64,000 nt of DNA. Source: Salinimicrobium profundisediminis (GTDB taxonomy: Bacteria; Bacteroidota; Bacteroidia; Flavobacteriales; Flavobacteriaceae). The position numbers and the translations under genes were made by a program. Position 1 is the first letter of the stretch. Each line of letters opens with the position of its first letter. The notes beneath the pieces are model-generated. The model worked only from the letters and a program-made list of their open reading frames with translations, did not search any database and was not told where the DNA came from. Shown piece by piece: positions 17,888-25,309 of the stretch. Location: contig NZ_JAPJDA010000009.1 in NCBI RefSeq assembly GCF_026241755.1, positions 62,001 to 126,000 on the forward strand, read 5' to 3'.

Positions 17888-18241
17888 TTAGCTCAACCTC
17901 CTTTTAACACTATCAATTGCTTTTAGAACAAACAGAACAGCAAAAAATTGATATATGATAGAAAATAGTGCAATAGAAAAGCTACTTCTGGTCCAGGTAA
18001 CAAAAAATGTCCAAATCCAAAGGATAAAAGCAGCGATTAACCACACAAATAGGGATCCATCTCCTGTATCAAGCATAACAGCAAAAGTGAGGCAAAAAAG
18101 GGACGCCACCCCTCTTATAATTACTCCAATTCCAAATATGTTATGATCATACTTCTCGAGTGCCGTATTCCATAAATAATAGCCAAGCCATAGGAATGCG
18201 AGGATACTAAGGATTATTCCTATAATTATTAGTGCTGTCAT
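17888..18241 (-). CDS. Small four-helix membrane protein of unknown function
   Basis: The 117-residue product is mostly hydrophobic, with about four transmembrane segments (ALIIIGIILSILAFLWLGYY, then GVIIRGVASLFCLTFAVML, LFVWLIAAFILWIWTFFV and ALFSIIYQFFAVLFVL). I recognise no family. Its start overlaps the stop of the upstream 109-residue gene by 4 bp (ATGA), and both look like one unit. It converges on the DUF2779 gene, leaving only 6 bp between the two ends. Confidence 0.75.
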   Translation of the reverse strand: MTALIIIGIILSILAFLWLGYYLWNTALEKYDHNIFGIGVIIRGVASLFCLTFAVMLDTGDGSLFVWLIAAFILWIWTFFVTWTRSSFSIALFSIIYQFFAVLFVLKAIDSVKRRLS

Positions 18242-18567
18242 TTTTTTTGTTTTTTGCTACTCATTATTTCATATAACTTTAAATTTTCTTTTTTTACCAT
18301 ATTGGGAAGGGCAAAGAAAACTTGTATAGCCCAAGCTATGAATATGGTAGAAAGTATTAACATTACCACAATATCCGCGATCTCGGTTTCCGTATCATCA
18401 ATAACCCCGAAGAGAGTTAATGTGGCAGAAAGAAATGCCATGGCACATAGCCAGTACAAGAGCTGGTATACCCATTTATTGAAGTAAGCATAAGGAGCCT
18501 GGAAAAAAAAGCATAGATATGCCACTGATAATTTGTGGGATTCTGCCTTTAAAATTTTTGTATTCAT
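18238..18567 (-). CDS. Small membrane protein of unknown function
   Basis: A 109-residue protein with about three transmembrane segments: one around LSVAYLCFFFQAPYAYFN and VYQLLYWLCAMAFLSATLTL, and one around IVVMLILSTIFIAWAIQVFF. It ends in a lysine-rich tail (SSKKQKK). No family is recognised. It starts 24 bp after the coiled-coil gene and overlaps the next membrane gene by 4 bp, so it belongs to the same minus-strand unit. A role as a membrane partner of the coiled-coil and AAA+ proteins is only inferred from position. Confidence 0.75.
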   Translation of the reverse strand: MNTKILKAESHKLSVAYLCFFFQAPYAYFNKWVYQLLYWLCAMAFLSATLTLFGVIDDTETEIADIVVMLILSTIFIAWAIQVFFALPNMVKKENLKLYEIMSSKKQKK

Positions 18568-18591
18568 ACTGTCGTTAAAATTCGGTTTAAT

Positions 18592-20904
18592 TTAATTTTT
18601 TATAATCCTGGACGCTTGCAGGAGGTCGTCTGCCGTTGTGGCTTCGTTTAAGCTACTCCCGACGGTTTCTGCCTCCTGCCGGTCTTTCTCAAATCTAATC
18701 TTCAAGTCGTCCATCGCTCTCTCGAATTCTACGATGAATTCCTGATCCAGCCTCTTGTTCAATTCCGCAAGAAAATTGGTTTCGGCCTTTATTTCCTGAG
18801 TTCTGAGAATACTGAGAAAAATTTCCGACCCCAGGTCCACCAATCTTGCAGCTTGAATATCATCTAGTTTTGAATGCCGGGAAATTTTGTTAGTCAGATG
18901 GGTCCTTACTTTAGCATATTGTTCTGCTATGATCTGCTGTTTCTTCTCCCCAACAAAATTGCTGATAATTTCTCCGGTAAAAGCCATCTCTGTAAATTTC
19001 AGCAGCTCGATCTTCACCTGCATTTTCTCATGTTTATCAAACAGGTAAGAAACGGATTCATTGGAAACTCTCGGCATGGTGGTAGCTGGAATTCCTGTAG
19101 TGCCTTCAGAAAGTGAACTCCCATTAAGGATCCCCTGCGCCTGCACTTTGACCAAGTCCTCCTGAATACCCCTGGACATCAAATTTCTTGAAGCTTCGGA
19201 GATCTTTCGAATGTTCTTTTCCAGAGATTCCAGCTGCGGTTCGAAATTGCCTATTTTGATACCTTGCGCCTGTATATTCGCTTTGTTGGCTTTTCGAAGT
19301 TCTTTTATTGTCTCCAGCCGGTTTTGCATTTCAAAAATAAGCTGATTGTACTTTTCTATGGTTTCTTCTTCCAGTTTTATGGATTCGACGTAAGAAAAAT
19401 AGGTTGACCTCACAGGCTGTGTAATTGTTTCCCATTTGGCCAGATGTTTCTTGTACATGCCTGTTGCCAATCCAAAGGAAAGCTTGTTGTGAATATCTTT
19501 GGGAGGATCTGGTTTAATAGAATTCACATAATCATATTCCTCCTGAATTTCGGCAATTAACTCCCTATATGCTGTTATTTCCTCTGCACAAACCTGTTGC
19601 CCTTCCTTTTTGTCTTCGATCTCCAGGTGGATACGTTTTTCTTCTACAACCAGCTTCCTGTTCTCCTTACTCAATTCGGCAATATTTCCACCTTGCACTA
19701 ATTGAGAATAGGTATCCTTAATGGTGGCATTATAGATGCCGTTGGCCTGTATAATAAATTTCCTGGCTTCGGGAATCAGGATGACCTTCAGTCGGTTATA
19801 AACTTTCTGTAAACGCAACAGGTCCACGGCTATTTTCTGGGCATCTTCTTTAAGGCCCAGCTTCATCTTTTCCACATCCCTTTTAATGGCAGCCACCGTT
19901 TCTTCGGCATTCTTTCTGGTTTCCATTATTTCCAGAGCAGCATCGAAGGCAAATCCTATGGCGGCAGTGGCTACTTGCCCCTTAACATCTGCTTTTGAAG
20001 CATAACCTTTCCTTTTCATCGTTTTGGAATATCGTTTCAGGGCCTTATCGGCATGCTTTTCTCCGGCGCGTTTTATGTTACTCATACCAAGCTTATAGGC
20101 TTCCTGAAAAACCTCGAAACTGTTGTGTAAGGTATTATATGCAAGATCAATATCCCTCAGTATTCTGCCGGTCTCGACATACTCAACTTTGGAAAAATCA
20201 AACAGTTCCGGATGAGCTTCCTTCTTGTCTTCCCCTATGATGTCAAACAGTAATTCGGTCACATCATTTCGGAACCGCCCCAGTTCATTCCGCAGGAACT
20301 TAAAATCCTCGATGAGTTGTTGGTTCTGTTCTTTTGCCCAGTGATAATACGCAACGAGGTTTCCGTAGCCCTCCAAGACCTTTTTCCCGTAGTTAAGGTT
20401 ATCGTTCACCTTGGTTTTTCCGGTAAGGGAGAAGTTGTTTTCGGGAACAAGACTTTCTATGGCGGTCTTCATATCGGTTATTTCCGCAACGGAATCTGTA
20501 TCGCCTAATGCTACCATTTTCCTGTCCAGGATATCGCTGATCTGGCTAAATTTATTGAGGTTTACCATAACCTCGCCCGAGCAGGTGAGGCTCAAACTCA
20601 CGTCCGAGATACTCTCCGGATCATAGACAGGTCTGTCGGTAAGATTGTTTCGGAAGCTCTCTGCTATCGCTTTTTGTAACACCGGAGAAGGAGTTTGCAG
20701 ATAGGTTTCTTTTACCAAAGAATTCACAATCAATCCGTCAGTAAGGTGCAAGCCGGAAATTTTGGAGTCCAATTCCTTCACCAGATGTCGTCGGGTCATA
20801 TATTGATCATTCTGGCTTAGCCGAATGGCCACCTCCTGAATCTCCTCAATTATACGAGGCAAGAAGACCCGGTTCTCTCCTAAAGTTAGTTCGTCAAGAT
20901 TCAT
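18592..20904 (-). CDS. Large coiled-coil protein of unknown function
   Basis: A 770-residue soluble protein dominated by helices. Its N-terminal about 130 residues are mixed (LTLGENRVFLPRIIEEI; VSLSLTCSGEVMVNLNKFS). Long helices follow: about 330-480 (ETVAAIKRDVEKMKLGL; ENRKLVVEEKRIHLEIEDKK) and 500-600 (EETIEKYNQLIFEMQNRLE). It ends in another helical domain. There is no Walker motif, so it is not an SMC-type ATPase on its own. It lies 15 bp downstream of a 48-codon Cys gene and upstream of two small membrane genes. It may act with the AAA+ ATPase encoded at 21271-22107. I do not recognise the family. Confidence 0.85.
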   Translation of the reverse strand: MNLDELTLGENRVFLPRIIEEIQEVAIRLSQNDQYMTRRHLVKELDSKISGLHLTDGLIVNSLVKETYLQTPSPVLQKAIAESFRNNLTDRPVYDPESISDVSLSLTCSGEVMVNLNKFSQISDILDRKMVALGDTDSVAEITDMKTAIESLVPENNFSLTGKTKVNDNLNYGKKVLEGYGNLVAYYHWAKEQNQQLIEDFKFLRNELGRFRNDVTELLFDIIGEDKKEAHPELFDFSKVEYVETGRILRDIDLAYNTLHNSFEVFQEAYKLGMSNIKRAGEKHADKALKRYSKTMKRKGYASKADVKGQVATAAIGFAFDAALEIMETRKNAEETVAAIKRDVEKMKLGLKEDAQKIAVDLLRLQKVYNRLKVILIPEARKFIIQANGIYNATIKDTYSQLVQGGNIAELSKENRKLVVEEKRIHLEIEDKKEGQQVCAEEITAYRELIAEIQEEYDYVNSIKPDPPKDIHNKLSFGLATGMYKKHLAKWETITQPVRSTYFSYVESIKLEEETIEKYNQLIFEMQNRLETIKELRKANKANIQAQGIKIGNFEPQLESLEKNIRKISEASRNLMSRGIQEDLVKVQAQGILNGSSLSEGTTGIPATTMPRVSNESVSYLFDKHEKMQVKIELLKFTEMAFTGEIISNFVGEKKQQIIAEQYAKVRTHLTNKISRHSKLDDIQAARLVDLGSEIFLSILRTQEIKAETNFLAELNKRLDQEFIVEFERAMDDLKIRFEKDRQEAETVGSSLNEATTADDLLQASRIIKN

Positions 20905-20919
20905 AGTAAGAGTTTTGGG

Positions 20920-21066
20920 CTAGTTGTTATTGGATATTTTTGTCCACGAATGGTGAGAAAGTGAAGCAGGGGAATTTACAGGTCTGCATCTTCCAAGAAC
21001 TGTCATTTTAGAAATTAGAGTGTCGTTTTTTGTTATTCCACAAGTTCTACATTGGTAAGTTGCCAT
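20920..21066 (-). CDS. 48-residue Cys-containing small protein
   Basis: ATG at 21066-21064 opens a 48-codon frame ending at TAG 20922-20920. The protein starts MATYQCRTCGITKN, then has GRCRP and ends near SHHSWTKI. A CxxC pair, a third cysteine before a proline and a His-Ser-Trp near the C-terminus fit the pattern of small zinc-ribbon-like proteins ('C..CG...GC.P....H.W') seen in many bacteria. It sits 15 bp upstream of the coiled-coil gene on the same strand, consistent with co-transcription. Because it is so short, coding status rests on the motif and position. Confidence 0.6.
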   Translation of the reverse strand: MATYQCRTCGITKNDTLISKMTVLGRCRPVNSPASLSHHSWTKISNNN

Positions 21067-21270
21067 TGTTTCTGGTTTTATTGGGGTTAATAAGAATTTT
21101 TCTAAATCTAAATTTTCTGTTAAAGCAAAACAGGCCGGTTTAGTAAACGTGTGGATATGGAATGTAATCGTAAGAATTATCTTATCAAAATAACGAGATG
21201 CCTCTGATTCGAACCGATTTATAGGTGCTTTATCGTAAGACTAACAAAGTTTTAGAGCTTCATCACAGCC

Positions 21271-22107
21271 TCATCTAAACCCCACCGCCTTCCGCTGCGG
21301 ACTCTTATACTGTTCTTCTTCGCTTATGTTGTAGATATCTGCCAGGGTCATCTCTTCACTTGTAGAGTAGTTTCTGTTCTGTTCTTGCAGTAGAAGGTTT
21401 GCTTTTTCAGCAGTAAGGGCTTTAAATTCATAAGCCGATTTTAATCGGCCTTTACGCTTCAGGGCCGGATCAATATTCTCGACATTCGTATTAAAAGTTG
21501 CGATGATTTGAATGTTGAGGGATTCTCCCAAAATACCGTCGGTGATATTGAGGATCATCGCCAAATTGGAATTTCGTTGCTGGCCACGTGAGACTATGAG
21601 CTCTTCGGCATCCTCAATGACCAGAATACAGTTTGCATTATCCTTCAAATATTTGGTCATGGCAATATTATCCAGGTTCTGTGCCATCTGTCCGGGGAGA
21701 AACACGATCTCTTTTTTTACGAGTCCGCACAAATACCTGATGTAGGTGCTCTTTCCGGTTCCCGGTTTTCCGTAGAGCAGGTGGAGCCCGCTTTTGTCCT
21801 TCTCCTGCAGGATCTCCAGGATCTTGTAATGAAAAACAGAGAAATCGTTATTATAGCTTTTCCTGAGATCGAGACTGGGTTTATTAAAATCAATTTTTTT
21901 ATTGTCAAATCCATGGGGCTGCATGATGATCAGGTTGATATATGCCTTGTCGGGTTTTTCCTTCCTATACCGCTTTATAAAATCCAGCAGTTTAGGCAGC
22001 AGAGTTGTATGTTCATTCTGAAAATATACAATGACTTCATCTTTCTCCTGCTCCAGCATGATCTTTTGCTGCAAAAATTCGGGTTCTTGATTATTTCCGT
22101 AGTTCAT
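21271..22107 (-). CDS. AAA+ ATPase, BCS1-like core
   Basis: The 278-residue protein has an N-terminal helical/strand domain (about 1-95) and one AAA+ core. LLYGKPGTGKSTYIRYL near 114-130 is Walker A, CILVIEDAEELIV near 160-172 is Walker B, IIATFNTNVENIDPALKRKG near 199-218 is sensor 1 through the arginine-finger segment. The wording of that segment resembles BCS1-type AAA+ proteins. There is no transmembrane segment, so it should be cytoplasmic and hexameric. Downstream on the same strand are the Cys peptide (204 bp away), the coiled-coil gene and two small membrane genes, a set that might be one system. Substrate unknown. Confidence 0.88.
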   Translation of the reverse strand: MNYGNNQEPEFLQQKIMLEQEKDEVIVYFQNEHTTLLPKLLDFIKRYRKEKPDKAYINLIIMQPHGFDNKKIDFNKPSLDLRKSYNNDFSVFHYKILEILQEKDKSGLHLLYGKPGTGKSTYIRYLCGLVKKEIVFLPGQMAQNLDNIAMTKYLKDNANCILVIEDAEELIVSRGQQRNSNLAMILNITDGILGESLNIQIIATFNTNVENIDPALKRKGRLKSAYEFKALTAEKANLLLQEQNRNYSTSEEMTLADIYNISEEEQYKSPQRKAVGFR

Positions 22108-22271
22108 GATTTTTCCGAGTTGGTTTGGTGTTAGGAAATAAAAAAATTCCGCCCCGGTTTACTTTTTCGTTACCCCTACATCACGAAGAAGCAGTGACCG
22201 AAGCGGATTTACTTTTTGATTCTGTGATCCAAAAATGAAAATGGACAGCGCCAAAGGATGACGCTAAAACT

Positions 22272-22715
22272 TTATTTGTAAATTTCCAAAGCCTGCTGTA
22301 ACTGTTTCATAATAGTTTTCTTTAAATCAGCAGGCTCTAACACCTTCACCTGATCCCCAAATGAAAGCAGTTCCATTCGAAAATCATAGGTAGGCCTGAT
22401 GAAATATCTGAACCTGATCTCCCTGTTATTTTCCAGAACCAGCTCCTGACTGTGATGCAATGGGAGCGATTCCACGTACCGGCCTTCCCTGGGAGTAAAA
22501 GAAAGAATTACTTCTTCTGCCTCTTCATCGGTTCCATTGATGATGCCAAAACTGTCTCTGAATTCCCGGTGAACATCATATGCTACAGGAGGAAATTTAT
22601 ATTTAGAAATGACTAAATTTCTTATTCTGTCCAATGCGAAGTTTTTCACCCTTTCCCCATCCAAGAATCCACTTCTTCCGGATTCCCCAGGATTTTGCGT
22701 TTCTTCGAGCTTAAG
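22272..22715 (-). pseudogene. C-terminal fragment of a WYL-domain transcription regulator
   Basis: An open frame (TAA at 22718-22716 upstream, stop at 22272) encodes the C-terminal half of a WYL-family regulator: GFLDGERVKNFALDRI, then YVESLPLHHSQELVLEN, RYFIRPTYDFRMELLSFG and KVLEPADLKK. These are the usual WYL and C-terminal extension features. The N-terminal winged helix and the start of the WYL domain are missing. There is no in-frame ATG, only TTG at 22664, so it is probably not translated as a functional regulator. It abuts the truncated esterase start listed next, which marks a deletion junction near 22690. Confidence 0.75.
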
Positions 22716-22750
22716 TTACTTTTCAATCCGTGCAGGTAAAGAATGTTCAT
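22646..22750 (-). pseudogene. N-terminal fragment of a YqiA-like alpha/beta-hydrolase
   Basis: ATG at 22750 opens a 34-codon frame beginning MNILYLHGLKSNLSSKKRKI, which matches the start of YqiA-type esterases ('ILYLHG..S..SP.K..IL'). After about 21 codons the similarity ends and the frame soon stops at TGA 22648-22646, overlapping the WYL fragment in another frame. The catalytic serine and all later motifs are absent. The fragment is too short for certainty but the LYLHGL start is distinctive. Confidence 0.55.
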
Positions 22751-23122
22751 AGTTGATTCTCTTGGTTACGGAAGTAAAGAAAAATAAATATAGCGACAGA
22801 TTATGTCGCGCGAGAAGGCAATTAGATTTATTTAGTAGTATGAGGATTAAAATGACACTAATATTATGTGATTTTCTTACTTTTATACTGCATTATCAGT
22901 TAAGCAATTATTAGTAATAATATGTAATGACTAAATATTTGGTAACATTTTATCATTTTTTTTCAACATGTTGCAATGGCCGTGTACCTAGATTACACCT
23001 CAAAATCTGCTAATCCCGCAGCCTGCTCGAAAAGATAACTTCTGTATTGGAAAGTAATAAATTCAGAATAAATTTTTCTTAATATTCTTATCGGGTGACT
23101 TCAAAAATATGTGGTGAGATTA
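22751..23122. other. 372-bp AT-rich gap between the accessory region and the polysaccharide locus
   Basis: The gap holds a short inverted repeat (22793-22809, listed separately). A minus-strand open stretch of about 35 codons (about 22998-23105) has no start and no recognised family. No RNA gene or attachment-site-like repeat was seen. Confidence 0.4.
22793..22809. promoter_or_regulatory. Inverted repeat GCGACA-N5-TGTCGC, possible operator
   Basis: GCGACA (22793-22798) and TGTCGC (22804-22809) are perfect 6-bp inverted arms with a 5-base spacer, 43 bp upstream of the truncated esterase start. Its position ahead of a scarred WYL regulator suggests an old regulator-binding site, which is inference. 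Confidence 0.35.
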
Positions 23123-24469
23123 TTAAAAGAAGTTTTTTGTAACCCTCAATCCTATTCCGGCGTTAGATGATTCAGAGGAGTGAAGATCGGCTCCAATCTG
23201 TACGTTCACATCTACATATCTCTGCCAAACATTTGCGTCAAGGTACATAGATATAATTCGTTCGATGGGTTTGGAGGTACCACTTTTAGCACCATAATTT
23301 CCACGATAACTGGCCAAAAATTTATAAGGATATTCATAAAACGCCGTACCAGTTAACCCTATGTGATGTGCAACAATATTATTATGTGCCACTCTGAATC
23401 TATCTTCGTCGAGCATTATGAAAGGTAGCCCTATAATTCTATTTTCATAAGTCCAGCCAGAACGATAAAGATTATTGTTAAAATAATTATCCTTTCCGTC
23501 TATAGTTGGATAATTTTTACTCTGATTGCGGGTAAAATAGTATTCATACATAAAAGCCTGTATCCATTTTTCTGGCTCCCTATCAGAAATATAGATACCA
23601 TAGCGACCGTCCGGAGTATTTCGAAGTTTTATGCCAGAAAAATCTTCAAAAATAGTATTATAGATCAATGAAATATCGAAATGCGAAAATGTGGTATTTA
23701 ATTGGATTTCATACCCTCCCAGGTGATTTCCCAATCCGTTAATTTCCTGTTCACCTACAAGGCCACCACCTCCTGCGAGGCTACCTCCTGTTATGACTTT
23801 TATGTAGTCGTTAAGTCCTGCAGGTAAATCACCATATTCTGAGGACTTTCCACCCCATTGAACGTAATGATGTCCACCTGCTATTAATTCTACATTATCA
23901 ATTCCAGTATATATTAAATGAAAACTTTTATGATGGATTCGGGGCATTTGAATAAATCTGTCACGTTCTTCCGAAAAAAATTCTTCCCAGGAAGCCTTTA
24001 CTCCAATTCCGGCACGTTTAAAAAGCATTAAAGGCTTCACCTTAAAACTCAAACCTGGAACTGGTCGTGAATTTAAAGACCATAACACACTTTCATTAGT
24101 AGCACTAATTCCTCTAAAAAGTTCATCTCTTTGTTTTCTTCCTGCATATGCTTCAACCCATTTGTTTTCGTAGTTTATAAAAAACTCGTCCAGTTTCATT
24201 TCGTCCGAATAACCATCACTGTAAAGAAGTCCAATACCTACAGAAAGAACTCCGTCATTTCGAAACTTGTAGGTTCCTATACCGGTTAACCATGAACTTA
24301 AATTAGTTTTTTCATCGATCCTTCCACGTTGATTGGAATGTAGCCAGAAAGGACTTTCTTCACCCGAATAGACAAGACCTTGAGCAGTACCTCTAACTGA
24401 GTAATTTATTTCCTGTGAAAAAGCTGCCGAAGCAGACAGCAGTATCAAAAAGGTGAGCTTTCTTATCAC
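23123..24469 (-). CDS. wzi: Wzi-family capsule assembly outer-membrane protein
   Basis: Wzi is an outer-membrane beta-barrel that helps attach or assemble capsule at the cell surface. The 448-residue protein has a signal peptide (MIRKLTFLILLSASAAFSQ, cleavage near residue 19) and then alternating strands typical of a barrel, including SPFWLHSNQRGRID and a C-terminal strand ending VTKNFF with a final aromatic residue for Bam recognition. HHYVQWGGKS near 200 is a common family feature. It is transcribed from a promoter-like sequence at 24487-24516, divergently from the phosphatase gene. Loss of Wzi usually weakens capsule retention in characterised species. Confidence 0.88.
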   Translation of the reverse strand: MIRKLTFLILLSASAAFSQEINYSVRGTAQGLVYSGEESPFWLHSNQRGRIDEKTNLSSWLTGIGTYKFRNDGVLSVGIGLLYSDGYSDEMKLDEFFINYENKWVEAYAGRKQRDELFRGISATNESVLWSLNSRPVPGLSFKVKPLMLFKRAGIGVKASWEEFFSEERDRFIQMPRIHHKSFHLIYTGIDNVELIAGGHHYVQWGGKSSEYGDLPAGLNDYIKVITGGSLAGGGGLVGEQEINGLGNHLGGYEIQLNTTFSHFDISLIYNTIFEDFSGIKLRNTPDGRYGIYISDREPEKWIQAFMYEYYFTRNQSKNYPTIDGKDNYFNNNLYRSGWTYENRIIGLPFIMLDEDRFRVAHNNIVAHHIGLTGTAFYEYPYKFLASYRGNYGAKSGTSKPIERIISMYLDANVWQRYVDVNVQIGADLHSSESSNAGIGLRVTKNFF

Positions 24470-24486
24470 ATTTTTATTTTGTATCG

Positions 24487-24516
24487 TAAAAGTAGTATTC
24501 TTCTGCTAAAGCCCAA
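24487..24516 (-). promoter_or_regulatory. Bacteroidota-type promoter upstream of wzi
   Basis: On the minus strand TTG (24516-24514) is followed after 19 bases by TACTTTTA (24494-24487). This fits the TTG-N19-TAnnTTTG sigma-A promoter with one mismatch, and would start transcription about 10 bp before the wzi ATG. Confidence 0.5.
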
Positions 24517-24562
24517 TAGACTATGAAATAAAAACATTAATTTTAATCTATAAAATAATTAA

Positions 24563-25309
24563 ATGTTTAGTTTCTTTCAGAAAAAAATATTCCTCAAAGA
24601 TTACCTTGACGGTTTTATTGATATCCACAACCACGTTTTGCCAGGAATTGACGACGGCGCATCAGATGTAGATACTTCTATTCATCTTTTATATGACTAT
24701 CAAAAACTGGGAATTCAAAAAATAATTGCCACTCCCCACGTCATGAATGATTACTACGCTAATACTCCTGAAAGTATTAACAAAGCTCACAAACTACTTA
24801 TGACAGAGTTAAATAAACTTAATGATTTGAAAGTGGAGATAAAGGCTGCAGCTGAGTATATGATGGATCAAGATTTTATGGCCCTTATAGAGAAAAAAGA
24901 ATTACTTTGTTTAAAAGAAAATATGGTTCTGGTAGAAATGTCTTATTTTCAGCCACCAATAAATCTTAATGAAATTCTATTTCAACTTCAAACTTTACAA
25001 TACAAACCGGTTCTCGCTCACCCGGAACGCTATGCTTTTCTACATTCTAATTCTCTTAGTAATTACAAAGAACTTAAAGACAGGGGATGCCTCTTTCAGT
25101 TAAATGCCCTTAGTCTCATCGGCCATTACGGAAAAAATATGAAAGATATAGCTTTCCGGCTTTTAGAAGAAGAGATGATCGACTTTATAGGTACTGATAC
25201 ACATCAGAAAAGACATTTAGAAAAACTTTCAACAGCCAGCATCTCTTCAAAAAAAGTAGAGATGCTGCGTTCTATAATAGAAAATACAAAAAAAACGTTT
25301 AAATTTTAA
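24563..25309 (+). CDS. YwqE/CpsB-type PHP tyrosine-protein phosphatase
   Basis: This 248-residue metal-dependent phosphatase of the PHP superfamily should remove phosphate from the Tyr-rich tail of the Wzc kinase encoded next door. Metal-site motifs are visible: DIHNHVLPGIDDGA at 20-33, ATPHVM near 57, a central E in AAEYMMDQDF, HPERYAF near 156, and GTDTHQKRH near 216. The gene is divergent from wzi and convergent with wzc, and its stop overlaps the wzc stop by 4 bp. Phosphorylation cycling of Wzc is known to control polymer length or export in related systems. Confidence 0.9.
   Translation: MFSFFQKKIFLKDYLDGFIDIHNHVLPGIDDGASDVDTSIHLLYDYQKLGIQKIIATPHVMNDYYANTPESINKAHKLLMTELNKLNDLKVEIKAAAEYMMDQDFMALIEKKELLCLKENMVLVEMSYFQPPINLNEILFQLQTLQYKPVLAHPERYAFLHSNSLSNYKELKDRGCLFQLNALSLIGHYGKNMKDIAFRLLEEEMIDFIGTDTHQKRHLEKLSTASISSKKVEMLRSIIENTKKTFKF

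Noticed and set aside
18592-20904. SMC/Rad50-like ATPase reading of the 770-residue coiled-coil protein
   Set aside because: No Walker A or signature motif is present in the chain.
22998-23105. About 35-codon minus-strand frame (FQYRSYLFEQAAGLADFEV)
   Set aside because: No start codon, too short and no recognised family; chance cannot be excluded.
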